Positions 1 through 8,742 of a stretch of 64,000 bases of DNA are shown in pieces. How positions within the stretch are numbered: the first letter of the stretch is position 1; every line of letters starts with the position of its first letter. This stretch comes from Microlunatus parietis (GTDB taxonomy: Bacteria > Actinomycetota > Actinomycetes > Propionibacteriales > Propionibacteriaceae): the NCBI RefSeq assembly GCF_013407955.1, contig NZ_JACCBU010000001.1, positions 3,348,001-3,412,000 of the forward strand. The letters are read 5' to 3'. A program made the translations under genes and the position numbers. Below the pieces are notes generated by a model that did not search any database, was not told the DNA's origin, and was given only the letters and a program-made list of their open reading frames with translations.

Positions 1-615
1 TCGGAACTTCTCGGATTCGTCCCGCAGCAGCCGGCGGATCGCGTCGTACTGCGCTCTGGCCAGGGCGCCCAGATCGGTGCCGGGCTCGACCTCGGTCAGG
101 CTCCACTCGTCCATCGCCCGCAGCACGGCGAAGACCAGCCGCCGCTGCAGGGCCGGCGGCAGGTCGTCCCGGACCGCGCCGGACTCCCGGCCGACCCGGA
201 GCGCCTCGCCGATCCAGCCCTCGATCCCGGTCCAGGTCGCCCCCGCGGCCTCGTCCGGCCCCGGCCCGTAGATCATCCGGCCCAGCGCCGTCGAGCCCTC
301 GTCCTCCGCGGCGGCCGCGATCAGGCGATCGAACAGCGCCGCCAGTTCCGGCCAGAACGCCGGGCCGGCCAGCTCCTCGGGCCGCGGGATCCGGATCCGC
401 CCGGCCAGGTCGGCCGACAGCTCCCGGATCACGAGGTCGTACAACTCGCGCTTGCCCGGGACCACGTAATAGAACGAGCTCTTGCTCAGCCCGCAGCGTC
501 GGATGATCGCGTTCAGCGAGGCGCCCTGGTAGCCGGCCGCGGCGAATTCGGTGGCGGCGACCCGGATCAGCCGGCGTTGCCGTTCCGGCGACATGCGGTC
601 CCACGCGTCCGTCAT
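1..615 (-). CDS. TetR-family transcriptional regulator (3' end outside window)
   Basis: The reading frame starts at the ATG complementary to 613-615 and stays open to the left edge, so the C-terminus is missing (205 codons seen). The N-terminal third is a typical TetR helix-turn-helix: an amphipathic helix, then GYQGASLNAI, a recognition helix CGLSKSSFYYYV-like, and the family's YYV-x-GKRELY segment. The remainder is the variable ligand-binding domain. It is divergent from the FAD monooxygenase and MFS exporter at 708-3246. Two TGGACC/GGTCCA dyads lie in the shared intergenic region, so it probably represses both itself and that operon. The inducer cannot be inferred. Confidence 0.9.
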   Translation of the reverse strand, partial: MTDAWDRMSPERQRRLIRVAATEFAAAGYQGASLNAIIRRCGLSKSSFYYVVPGKRELYDLVIRELSADLAGRIRIPRPEELAGPAFWPELAALFDRLIAAAAEDEGSTALGRMIYGPGPDEAAGATWTGIEGWIGEALRVGRESGAVRDDLPPALQRRLVFAVLRAMDEWSLTEVEPGTDLGALARAQYDAIRRLLRDESEKFR

Positions 616-635
616 GGGCGCAGCCTAGCCCGCTC

Positions 636-686
636 TGGACCACCCGGTCCAGATCGTGTTACCTTGCCTGTGGACCAGGTGGTCCA
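636..686. promoter_or_regulatory. Twin palindromic operators between tetR and the monooxygenase gene
   Basis: Two copies of TGGACC-N4-GGTCCA lie at 636-651 and 671-686, 35 bp apart start to start. The spacers are ACCC and AGGT; the second copy extends to TGGACCA/TGGTCCA. Sequence, spacing and position between a TetR gene and its divergent target fit a TetR operator pair. Binding by the regulator at 1-615 is inferred. Confidence 0.8.
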
Positions 687-707
687 GACAGCTCAGGAGA
701 CCCACGA

Positions 708-1949
708 ATGTTCCGTACGATCTCGCTCCAACAGCAGGACGAGCAGCAGGGCAGCGGGCCCCGGGTGCTGATCGTCGGCGCCGGAATCGCCGGTGTGACC
801 GTGGCCCAGTTGCTGCGCCGGGCCGGGCTGCGACCGGTGCTGGTCGAGCGGGGCCACGACCGCGGCCATCCCGGCTACATGCTGGCCCTGATGCCGATGG
901 TCGACCCGGCGCTGGACGAGCTCGGCGTGCGGAACGCCTACCGGGCGGCCAGCGTCCCGCTGTCCCGCTACGGGCTGTACGGCCACACCGGGCGCCGGCT
1001 CCGGGTCGACTCGATGTCCGCCATCCTCGACCGGTACGGCGACTACCGCGGGATCAGCCGCGGCGACCTGCTCGAGGTGCTCACCCGGGACGGTTGCGAC
1101 GTCACGCCGGGCACGACCGTGACCGCGTTGGCCGAGGCGCCGGACACGGTCCGGGTGACGCTGAGCTCTCCGGACGGACCGGCCGACCTGGACTTCGACC
1201 TGGTGATCGTCTGCGACGGCCTGCACTCGACCACCCGGGACCTGATCCGGCCGCGGCTCGCGGTGCAGACCGTCGACACGCACTGGGCCGGCTGGGTGGC
1301 CTGGGCACCGTCGGACCAGGAGCCGGACCTCGGCGAGGAGCTCTGGGGCGCCGGCTTCTTCCTCGGCGTCTATCCGGTCGCCGGTCGGTACGGCGCGATC
1401 CTCGGCGGTCCGGTCGACGACCTGCGGGCCGGGCCGGTGGCGTTCGCCGACTCGGTGCGCCGGCGGCTCCGCGAGGTGAGCCCGCGAACGGACCGGGTCC
1501 TTAATGCGATCGCGACCGACGCCAGCCCGTACTACTGGCCGCTGACCGACTGCCGGGCCGAGCGCTGGACTACCGGTCGCATCGTGCTCCTCGGTGATGC
1601 CGGCGCGGGCTTCCTGCCGACCGCCGGGATCGGCGCCGGGATGGCGATGGAGTCGGCCTGGGTGCTGGGCCGGATGATCATCGACGGCCGGGAGTTGGCG
1701 GTGCCGGACCTACTGACCAGGTACGAGATCGCGCAGCGCCCCCGGGTCGAGGCGGCCCAGGACAACTCCCGCACGCTGGCCCGGATGATGTTCCGGCGCA
1801 GCCGGCTGCTGGCCGTCGTCCGCGACACCGCCGCCCGGATGCTCAGCGTGCAGGCCGTTCTGAAGCCGATTCAGGGCCTGCTCGCCACCGCGCCGGATCC
1901 CGGCCGGGCCCTTCGGGAAAACTCCTCGGCGACTGTCCGAGGCCGATGA
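708..1949 (+). CDS. FAD-dependent monooxygenase (PF01494-like)
   Basis: 413 residues. A Rossmann FAD-binding motif GAGIAGVTVAQLLRRAG sits near residue 24 and ends in the acidic VER of the second beta strand. The second FAD motif, GRIVLLGDAGAGFLPTAGIG, is near residue 290. This layout is that of class A flavoprotein monooxygenases, which hydroxylate aromatic or polyketide-like substrates using NAD(P)H and oxygen. The C-terminal 60 residues are helical and basic. The stop is followed 13 bp later by the GTG of an MFS exporter, so the two form an operon controlled by the divergent TetR. The context suggests modification plus export of a toxic small molecule, as in Tet(X)- or Rox-type resistance; the substrate is unknown. 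Confidence 0.88.
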   Translation: MFRTISLQQQDEQQGSGPRVLIVGAGIAGVTVAQLLRRAGLRPVLVERGHDRGHPGYMLALMPMVDPALDELGVRNAYRAASVPLSRYGLYGHTGRRLRVDSMSAILDRYGDYRGISRGDLLEVLTRDGCDVTPGTTVTALAEAPDTVRVTLSSPDGPADLDFDLVIVCDGLHSTTRDLIRPRLAVQTVDTHWAGWVAWAPSDQEPDLGEELWGAGFFLGVYPVAGRYGAILGGPVDDLRAGPVAFADSVRRRLREVSPRTDRVLNAIATDASPYYWPLTDCRAERWTTGRIVLLGDAGAGFLPTAGIGAGMAMESAWVLGRMIIDGRELAVPDLLTRYEIAQRPRVEAAQDNSRTLARMMFRRSRLLAVVRDTAARMLSVQAVLKPIQGLLATAPDPGRALRENSSATVRGR

Positions 1950-1962
1950 TTGACTTTGCTGC

Positions 1963-3246
1963 GTGACTCTTCGGCAACGCGCCTCCGGGTCGGCGTACGC
2001 CAGCGTTCTGCGGATCCCCGCCGCGCGGCGGACCCTGCTGCTCGGAGTGATCATTCGGACCCCGCTGATGGCGGGGATGGTGACGTTGACCCTGCACGTC
2101 GTCTCGCACCTGGGGATGTCGTACTCGGCGGCCGGGATCGCCGCCGCCGTGGTCACGATCGCGTCGGCGATCAGCGGGCCGTGGCGGGGCCGGCTGCTGG
2201 ATCGGTACGGGCTGCGCCGCACCGTGTTGCCGTCCCTGTTCGTGCTCACCGTCTGCTGGTCGATCGCGCCGTTCGTCGGCTACTGGCTGCTGCTGCCGCT
2301 GGTCGCGGTGGCCGGGCTGTTCATCGTGCCGACGTTCTCGATCATCCGGCAGGTGATGATCACCGCCGTCGACGACGAACGCCGCAAGACCGCGCTGGTG
2401 CTGGACTCGATCGCCGTCGAGCTGTCCTACATGGCCGGCCCGGCGCTCGGCGTCCTGCTCGCCACCTGGTTGGGCACGCCGTTCGCGCTGCTGATCTGCG
2501 AGCTCGCCAGCGTCGCCGGCGGCGTCGCCCTGTGGCTGGTCAACCCGGTGCTGCGGCCGGCCGAGCCGGACGAGGCCACCGCGGCCAAGGTGCCACTGCG
2601 GCAGTGGCTGTCGCCGACCGTGATGCTGGTGCTCGCCGCCACGATGGCGACCATGATCGTTCTTACGGGCAGCGACGTCGGCGCGATCGCGGCGCTCCGG
2701 GCCATGGGTCACGAGCCCTCGATCGGCATCGTGCTGGCCGCCTGGGGCCTCGGCTCGGCGACCGGCGGCCTGATCTACGGAGCGATGCGAAGGACCGTCT
2801 CGGCGTTCACGTTGCTCGGCCTGCTGGGCCTGGCCACGATGCCGGTCGCCCTCGCCGGCGGCCCGCTGGCGTTCGGCGTGTTGATCTTCGTCGCCGGCCT
2901 GTTCTGTGCGCCGACGATCACCGCGACGATTGATCAACTCAGTCGTGCCGTGCCGACCCGCGTCCGCGGCGAGGCGATGGGCTGGCACGGCTCGGCACTG
3001 ACCGGCGGCGCTGCGCTCGGATCGCCGGTGGCCGGGTTCGCCATCGATCACGCCGGCTGGCCGTCGAGCTTCCTGGTCGTCGGCGGGTTCGGGCTGCTCC
3101 TCGCCTTACTCGGAACCGTCATGATCACCGTACGGAACCGCCGGGAGCTCGGTCAGTCGGCGAGGAAGATCAACATCGGGCCAGGCGGCCTCCCGCCATC
3201 CGCGACCGTTGCTCGCAACCGCGACTGTTGCAGGTGTCGCGGATGA
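1963..3246 (+). CDS. MFS transporter
   Basis: 427 residues with about twelve hydrophobic segments and no signal peptide, typical of the major facilitator superfamily. The conserved loop-2-like stretch GPWRGRLLDRYGLRR follows the second membrane segment. It starts at GTG 1963, 13 bp after the monooxygenase stop, so it is probably co-transcribed. Its last roughly 17 codons and its stop lie inside the 67 bp intergenic repeat at 3198-3264. The tail (SATVARNRDCCRCRG) is therefore encoded by the repeat and is probably not ancestral. Likely role: drug or metabolite efflux under the TetR at the left edge. Confidence 0.85.
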   Translation: MTLRQRASGSAYASVLRIPAARRTLLLGVIIRTPLMAGMVTLTLHVVSHLGMSYSAAGIAAAVVTIASAISGPWRGRLLDRYGLRRTVLPSLFVLTVCWSIAPFVGYWLLLPLVAVAGLFIVPTFSIIRQVMITAVDDERRKTALVLDSIAVELSYMAGPALGVLLATWLGTPFALLICELASVAGGVALWLVNPVLRPAEPDEATAAKVPLRQWLSPTVMLVLAATMATMIVLTGSDVGAIAALRAMGHEPSIGIVLAAWGLGSATGGLIYGAMRRTVSAFTLLGLLGLATMPVALAGGPLAFGVLIFVAGLFCAPTITATIDQLSRAVPTRVRGEAMGWHGSALTGGAALGSPVAGFAIDHAGWPSSFLVVGGFGLLLALLGTVMITVRNRRELGQSARKINIGPGGLPPSATVARNRDCCRCRG

Positions 3247-3264
3247 ATGGAACGGTCGCGGCTG
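3198..3264 (+). repeat. 67 bp dispersed repeat, copy A
   Basis: Opens with ATCCGCGACCGTTGCTCGCA and ends with GGAACGGTCGCGGCTG. Near-identical sequence occurs in inverted orientation at 3339-3405 and again at 37493-37559, all exactly 67 bp. Internal CCGCGACC and GTCGCGG arms allow a hairpin. This copy overlaps the stop of the MFS gene. Confidence 0.9.
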
Positions 3265-3338
3265 TGATGGTGGTCGGCTACGGACACGGTGCGCTCGGGC
3301 TCGGCGGGGTGCGGCGGGGGCCGGTGTCGCTCGGACCG

Positions 3339-3405
3339 CAGCCGCGACCGGTCCACTTATCCGCGACCGTTGCAAGAGTCGCGGTTGCGAGCAACGGTCG
3401 CGGAT
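3339..3405 (-). repeat. 67 bp dispersed repeat, copy B (inverted)
   Basis: Reverse complement of the family at 3198-3264 with few differences. It contains a perfect 13 bp inverted repeat, CCGCGACCGTTGC and its complement, at 3361-3373 and 3393-3405. Copies A and B face each other across 74 bp in the 189 bp between the MFS stop and the ABC exporter stop. No gene is visible in this gap. Confidence 0.9.
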
Positions 3406-3435
3406 GGGAGCGGAGGCGGCGGGCTGGTCCAAGAC

Positions 3436-5364
3436 CTACGAGGTCCAGGCCCGCCAGAGGCTCGCGTACTCCCCATCCGCCGCTACGAGTTGATCATGAC
3501 TCCCCAACTCGGCGATCTTCCCGTCGATCACCACGGCGATCCGATCGGCATCGTGCGCGGTGTGCAGCCGGTGCGCAATGGCCACGACGGCGCGCCCGTG
3601 CAGCAAGGCCGCCATCGAGCCTTCCAGATGCCGAGCGGTCCGTGGATCGATCAGCGAGGTGGCCTCGTCCAGCACCAGCGTGTGCGGGTCCGCGACGACC
3701 AGCCGAGCCAGCGCGATCTGCTGGGCTTGCGCCGGGGTCAGGTTCATCCGGCCGGAGCCGATCATGGTGTCCAGCCCCTCCGGCAGCCGTTCGACCCACT
3801 CCCAGGCGTCGACGGTACGCAGCGCCTGGATCACCACCTCGTCGCTGGAGTCCTCCCGGGCCAGCACGATGTTGTCCCGGATGGTGCCGACGAAGACGTG
3901 GTGTTCCTGGGTGACCAGGGCGACCTCGGTCCGCAGCACGGGCAGCGGTAGCGAGGTCAGTTCGACGCCGCCGACGTTCACCGTGCCGGTCCGCGGCCGG
4001 TTGATCCCGGACAGCAGCCGGCCCAGCGTCGACTTGCCGGAGCCGCTCGGCCCGACGATCGCCAGCCGCTCGCCCGGCTCCAGTTCGAGATCGACGCCGT
4101 GCAGCACGTCGTGATCGGGCCGGTACGCGAAGCGCAGGTCCTTGCCCTGGATCTGGGTCCCGGTCGGCCGCTCCTCCCCCGGCTCCCGGTCCTGCGGCAC
4201 CGCCGCGATCCCGAGCAGCCGCGTGGTCGAGGCGATCCCGACCTGCAGCCGGTCCAGGTTGCGGATCAGCCGGCTCAGCGGGTCGGTGACCTGCTGGATG
4301 TACAGCACCGCCGCGGTGATCTGGCCCAGGGTCACCCAGCCGTTCACGTACCCGACGCCGCCGAGCAGCAGCGTCAGCACCAGCGGCACCTGGTAGCCGG
4401 TGTCCATCCCGACAAACAGCAGGTTCCGCAGCGCCATGGTGTAGCGCTCGGCCTGGCCGGAGGCCGCCATGTCCTCGTCGCTGGTCCGGTTCCGCGTCCC
4501 CTGCAGGCCCAGCGCCTCGACGGTCCGGGCGCCCTCGACCGTCTCGGTCAGCGTGGTGTTGATGTCGGAGTACGTGCCGCCCTCGGTGATGTAGCCCTTC
4601 GGCGCGCGGCGCAGGTAACGCCGGACGAAGATGATCAACAGCACCCCGGTGAAGATCAGCGGCAGCGAGAGCCAGACCGAGTTGAGCAGCATCGCGATGA
4701 TCGTCAACAGCGCGGTGATCGACGCGATCACGGCCTCCGGCACGCCCTGCCGGACACTGTTGCTCATCGAGCCGACGTCCCGGGTGACCCGGGTGACCAG
4801 GTCGCCCGAGCTGGCGCCCTCGACCCGGCCGAGCGGCAGCTGGAGCACCGTACGGACGACGTACTCCCGCGCCGACGCCAACACATCCTGCCCGAACACG
4901 GTCGCCGAGGCGCGGGCCAGGAACGTCATCGCAGCCTGCATGACCACCACGCCGGCGACCGCGAGGGCCAGCCCGTTCAGGGTGGCTGCCAGGGTGCCGG
5001 TCGCGCTCGCGGCATCGATCAGGGAGCCGAGGATCCGCGGCACCAACAGTCCGGCCACGGCGGCCAGCCCGTTCAGCACCAGCATGATCACGATCATGGT
5101 CCGGCGGTGCTTGAACAGGTCGACCAGGAAGCGGGTGACCTGGCGGTTCTCGGCCACGGGCAGCCCGCGCTCCGGCCGCCGGGACGCCTCGAACACGTCC
5201 CGGGCCCGCTGCTCCCGGAGCCGGTGCCGGGCCTGCCAGTGCCGCAGCCGTTCGAACGGCTTCGCCCGCGCCGGCGGAATCAGCTCCGGCGGCACCCGCG
5301 GCTCGTGCAGCTGTTCGCGCCAGGTCTCGGCCGACCCCTCCAAGGGGGTGATCAGCTGAGTCAT
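3436..5364 (-). CDS. ABC exporter half-transporter with intact Walker motifs
   Basis: 642 residues: a long cytoplasmic N-terminus, six membrane segments (about 85-375) and an ATP-binding domain. The Walker A is GPSGSGKST (about 438-446), the Walker B LVLDEATS (about 563-570) and the switch histidine is in AIAHRL. The ABC signature is degenerate, LTPAQAQQ instead of LSGGQ (about 542-549). Its start overlaps the end of the upstream half-transporter by 4 bp (ATGA). The upstream protein has the good signature and bad Walker motifs, so together they make one working and one dead site, as in TM287/288- or LmrCD-type heterodimers. Probable role: export of a lipophilic compound across the membrane. 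Confidence 0.92.
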   Translation of the reverse strand: MTQLITPLEGSAETWREQLHEPRVPPELIPPARAKPFERLRHWQARHRLREQRARDVFEASRRPERGLPVAENRQVTRFLVDLFKHRRTMIVIMLVLNGLAAVAGLLVPRILGSLIDAASATGTLAATLNGLALAVAGVVVMQAAMTFLARASATVFGQDVLASAREYVVRTVLQLPLGRVEGASSGDLVTRVTRDVGSMSNSVRQGVPEAVIASITALLTIIAMLLNSVWLSLPLIFTGVLLIIFVRRYLRRAPKGYITEGGTYSDINTTLTETVEGARTVEALGLQGTRNRTSDEDMAASGQAERYTMALRNLLFVGMDTGYQVPLVLTLLLGGVGYVNGWVTLGQITAAVLYIQQVTDPLSRLIRNLDRLQVGIASTTRLLGIAAVPQDREPGEERPTGTQIQGKDLRFAYRPDHDVLHGVDLELEPGERLAIVGPSGSGKSTLGRLLSGINRPRTGTVNVGGVELTSLPLPVLRTEVALVTQEHHVFVGTIRDNIVLAREDSSDEVVIQALRTVDAWEWVERLPEGLDTMIGSGRMNLTPAQAQQIALARLVVADPHTLVLDEATSLIDPRTARHLEGSMAALLHGRAVVAIAHRLHTAHDADRIAVVIDGKIAELGSHDQLVAADGEYASLWRAWTS

Positions 5365-7253
5365 CCCGGTTCCTCCATGCTCCGCACGACCACCCGACGG
5401 TAGTCGGCGCTTCGTTCCAGCAACTCCTCGTGCGTGCCGTCCGCGATGGCACGGCCGTCCTGCAACAGCACGACCCGGTCGGCGTGGTGCAGTAGCAGCG
5501 GCGAGGTGGACATGACCACCGTGGTCCGGCCGGCCCGGTGCCGGGACAGCCGCTCGGCAATCATCGCCTCGGTGTGCGCGTCGACCGCGGAGGTCGGCTC
5601 GACCAAGATCAGGATCTCCGGGTCCGCGGCGAGCGCCCGGGCCAGCACCAGCCGCTGCCGCTGGCCGCCGGACAGTCCGCGACCGCGTTCGTCGATCCGC
5701 CCCTGCCAGCCGCCCGGCATGGCGTCGAACACGTCCTCCGCAGCGGCCGTGTGCAGCGCCCGCTCCGCCTCGGCCCGGGTCAGCCGGCCCACCGGGTCGA
5801 TCGCGGACTGCAGCGTGCCGGCGAAGACCTGGCTGGTGGTGTCCGACACCAGGATCCGCTGCCGGACCTCGCCGATGTCGACCGCAGCAAGATCAACTCC
5901 GCCGACCGTGACACCCCAGGCCCGGCTGGCCACCTCGAGATCGCGGGCCGCCTGCCTGGCCCGGGCCGCCTTCTGCTTGGCCCGCTCCGCCTTCGCCTCG
6001 CGGCCCTTGATCGACTCGTCGATGTCCAGACCCACTTGCTCCGACTCCGCCGGCAGGTAGCGGCCGAGCCGGTCCGCCAACGCCGCCGAGTCGTCCGGCA
6101 TCGCCGAGACGACGACGGTCAGTTCACCCGGCCGGCCGGTGAAGCCGGACGCCTGGTCGACGATCTCCGCCTCGGACGGCAGGGTCCCGGTCCGCTCCGC
6201 CGCGCCCCACGGCGGCTGTTGCTCGAGCACCGCGATCGCTTTCCGGGCCGACACCAGGCAGCGGACCCAGGTCTGGGCCAGCTCGAAGAACGTCTGCACC
6301 GGGAACATCATGAAGACCGCGTAGCCGAAGAAGCTGATCAAGGCGCCGACGGTCAGTTCGCCGGCCGCCACCTGCTGCGCGCCGAGCCAGGTCAGGGTGA
6401 CCAGCAGCAACCCGGAGAACAGCACCGCGGTCGCGTCGACCAGGGCGTTCCAGGTGCCAGACCGGACGCCGGCCTTGCGGGCCACCTGCGACTGCTCGGC
6501 GTAGTTCTCGGCGAACGTCCGCTCGCCGCCGATGCCGCGCAGGATCCGCAGCCCGGCGACGATGTCGGTGGCCAGCGAGGTCAGCTCGGACAGCCGGCTC
6601 CGCTCCACCGCCTGCCGCCGCTCCAGCGGCTTCAGCAGCGGCAGCGCCGCCGCGACCAGCACCGGCGCAGCGATCAGCACGACGATGCCGAGCTGGACCG
6701 ACGTGGAGAGCACCAGGCCCGCCACCACCAGATACGCCACCAGGGCGCCGGCCGCTCGCGTACCCACTTCGCAGAGGGCACCGAACATGTCGGAGTCGCC
6801 GGACGAGACGGACAGCACCTCGCCGGCCGGCACCCGCCGCAACTGGACGTGACCCATCTGGGTCGTCTTCCGGGTGACCAGCTTCATCGACCCGTACATC
6901 GCGATCAGCCACTGGCTGACGATCATGGTGTGCCGGACGATGCCGAAGCCGATCCCGATCATGATCGCGCCGAGCAGCAGCAGCGACCAGAACCAGACCT
7001 CACCAAGATCACGAACCGCGATCCCGCGGTCGATCACCTGGCCGATCAGATAGGGCCCGATGGCGCCCGGGATGAACTCCACGACGGCGACCAGCGAGGC
7101 GACCAGCAGGCTCGGCCCCTGCTGCCAGAGCAGCCAGAACAGGAACCGGCGCGGGGACGAGGTGTCAGGATCGCGAAAGCCGCGCGTCCACGAACGCTTG
7201 GTGGCGTTCGGGCGCGCTGAGAACTCGGGAACCTGAGGCGGGAAGTCGAACAT
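5361..7253 (-). CDS. ABC exporter half-transporter with degenerate nucleotide-binding domain
   Basis: 630 residues: six membrane segments (about 40-340) and a nucleotide-binding domain that has lost ATP-hydrolysis motifs. At the expected Walker A (about 373-392) the text is GELTVVVSAMPDDSAAL, with no GxxGxGKS. Walker B is LILVEPTSAVD, with Val in place of the magnesium Asp. The H-loop reads STSPLLL with no His. The ABC signature GLSGGQRQR (about 527-535) is perfect. A charged, Ala/Lys/Arg-rich, probably helical insert occupies about 413-440. It is first in a two-gene operon with the gene at 3436-5364. Its signature should complete the partner's active site. Confidence 0.9.
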   Translation of the reverse strand: MFDFPPQVPEFSARPNATKRSWTRGFRDPDTSSPRRFLFWLLWQQGPSLLVASLVAVVEFIPGAIGPYLIGQVIDRGIAVRDLGEVWFWSLLLLGAIMIGIGFGIVRHTMIVSQWLIAMYGSMKLVTRKTTQMGHVQLRRVPAGEVLSVSSGDSDMFGALCEVGTRAAGALVAYLVVAGLVLSTSVQLGIVVLIAAPVLVAAALPLLKPLERRQAVERSRLSELTSLATDIVAGLRILRGIGGERTFAENYAEQSQVARKAGVRSGTWNALVDATAVLFSGLLLVTLTWLGAQQVAAGELTVGALISFFGYAVFMMFPVQTFFELAQTWVRCLVSARKAIAVLEQQPPWGAAERTGTLPSEAEIVDQASGFTGRPGELTVVVSAMPDDSAALADRLGRYLPAESEQVGLDIDESIKGREAKAERAKQKAARARQAARDLEVASRAWGVTVGGVDLAAVDIGEVRQRILVSDTTSQVFAGTLQSAIDPVGRLTRAEAERALHTAAAEDVFDAMPGGWQGRIDERGRGLSGGQRQRLVLARALAADPEILILVEPTSAVDAHTEAMIAERLSRHRAGRTTVVMSTSPLLLHHADRVVLLQDGRAIADGTHEELLERSADYRRVVVRSMEEPG

Positions 7254-7364
7254 GACCGCACCACACTATGGCGTCGCACCGACATTCCCGAACCGATTTT
7301 CTCCGGCCGTCTCGGGACCACCGCGCACCCCGGCCGGAACGGCGCCAGCACTAGTATCGAGGCC

Positions 7365-7946
7365 ATGACCGACCAACCGAATCCGGAGCAGAACGCAGCC
7401 GAGCCGCAGGGCGTCGCGGGCACCACCGACGACGGCAAGGTCTATGTGGTGACACCGACGGCGATGGCCGTGGAGGGACCGCCACAGCAGGATTCGGAGG
7501 ACTCCGAGGACCAGGCCAAGTCGGTCACCGACATGGTCTCGCAGCCGGACAAGGTGATGCGGATCGGCGGCATGATCCGGCAACTGCTCGACGAGGTGAA
7601 GGCCGCTCCGCTGGACGAGGCGAGCCGGCAGCGGTTGAAGGGGATCCACCAGGCGTCGATCAAGGAGTTGGAGGACGGCCTGTCCCCCGACCTGGTGGCC
7701 GAGCTGGAACGGATCTCGCTGCCGTTCACCGAGGAGTCCGCGCCGAGCGACGCCGAGCTCCGGATCGCCCAGGCCCAGCTGGTCGGTTGGCTGGAGGGCC
7801 TGTTCCACGGCATCCAGACCGCGCTGTTCGCGCAGCAGATGGCCGCCCGTGCGCAGCTGGAGCAGATGCGCCGCGCCCTGCCGCCCGGCGCCACGCCGCA
7901 GGGTCAGGGCCCCGGACCGGGCCGCAGCGACGGCATGTATCTGTAG
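7365..7946 (+). CDS. bpa: Bacterial proteasome activator Bpa/PafE (DUF2587)
   Basis: 193 residues. An acidic, disordered N-terminus (to about 60) is followed by a helical core containing QPDKVMRIGGMIRQLLDEVK and the LDEASRQRLKGIHQASIKEL stretch typical of the family. It ends in GMYL, a hydrophobic-Tyr-X terminus like the GQYL of Mycobacterium PafE, which docks into 20S proteasome alpha-ring pockets. The family forms ATP-independent dodecameric rings that open the proteasome gate for unfolded substrates. The gene stands alone, divergent from the ABC exporter and convergent with the WhiB-like gene. Its presence implies that this organism encodes a 20S proteasome elsewhere. Confidence 0.93.
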   Translation: MTDQPNPEQNAAEPQGVAGTTDDGKVYVVTPTAMAVEGPPQQDSEDSEDQAKSVTDMVSQPDKVMRIGGMIRQLLDEVKAAPLDEASRQRLKGIHQASIKELEDGLSPDLVAELERISLPFTEESAPSDAELRIAQAQLVGWLEGLFHGIQTALFAQQMAARAQLEQMRRALPPGATPQGQGPGPGRSDGMYL

Positions 7947-8028
7947 CTGCTGGACGTGCGACGCCCACGCGACCTGCAAGAGATCGCGTGGGCGTTGTCG
8001 GGTGCTCAGGGTCGGCTGATCACCGTCT

Positions 8029-8598
8029 TCAGGCGGCCACCCGGAGCCGGTTGATCACGGCGGAGGCGGCGGCGAGGACGGCGGCCATGGACGGTGCGGA
8101 GACCGTCTTCTTCGGGCGCCGCGGCTCGGTCCGTGCCCGGCGCAGGTGCCGCTTGACGGTGGAGAGGGAACAGCCGAGGCGCTGGGCCAGGGTCTCCAGG
8201 CTCTCGTGCGGGTTCGCCTGCCGAAGCCGTACGACCTCGTCGTGGTCCACCTGCCGGTGTCGGCCGGTGACGCCGGCCAGGGTGTCGAAGTCCTCGGGCT
8301 GGACGGTCCAGCCGAGGCGCCTGCGGATCTCGTTGCGCTGCCGCTCGGTGGTGCCGCCGGCGATGCCCGAGACGTTGTGATCGACGACGGCGCGGTAGAG
8401 GCAGTCGGTCAGCAGCGGGCACGACTGGCACAGGTCCTGCGCCTTGGACTCCAGCATGGAGTACCGGCGCCGGACCGAAGCCGGGGCGGTGCTCGCGGGC
8501 GGTTCCTCCAGCAACGGGTCCTGGAACAACTCGGGGTTGTCGAGGCAGGACATGCGCTCATAGGAGTGAGCGGCGTTGGTGCTGGTGTGGGTCGACAT
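8029..8598 (-). CDS. WhiB-family iron-sulfur regulator with C-terminal HTH-like extension
   Basis: 189 residues, long for the family. The four cluster cysteines are C18, C57, C60 and C66 (C-x38-C-x2-C-x5-C), followed by the GIAGG turn and the basic ERQRNEIRRR helix. About 80 extra C-terminal residues contain SLETLAQRLGCSLSTVKRHLRRA, which looks like a second helix-turn-helix, and a basic tail. WhiB-like proteins bind a 4Fe-4S cluster and usually act through the principal sigma factor. The added HTH could give its own DNA specificity. Which subtype (WhiB1-7) cannot be settled by eye. Confidence 0.87.
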   Translation of the reverse strand: MSTHTSTNAAHSYERMSCLDNPELFQDPLLEEPPASTAPASVRRRYSMLESKAQDLCQSCPLLTDCLYRAVVDHNVSGIAGGTTERQRNEIRRRLGWTVQPEDFDTLAGVTGRHRQVDHDEVVRLRQANPHESLETLAQRLGCSLSTVKRHLRRARTEPRRPKKTVSAPSMAAVLAAASAVINRLRVAA

Positions 8599-8742
8599 CG
8601 TGTCTCCAGGAGGTCTCGAAGCTCAGTTGGCCTCGCTTGAGACGACGCGAGGTCGGGGCGGGTTCCACTGCGATCGGAGAAATTCGCGTGGCAGCGGTCG
8701 CGGTTAGAGTCGAGTCCCCAACGGTTGCGGGAGTTGATGATC

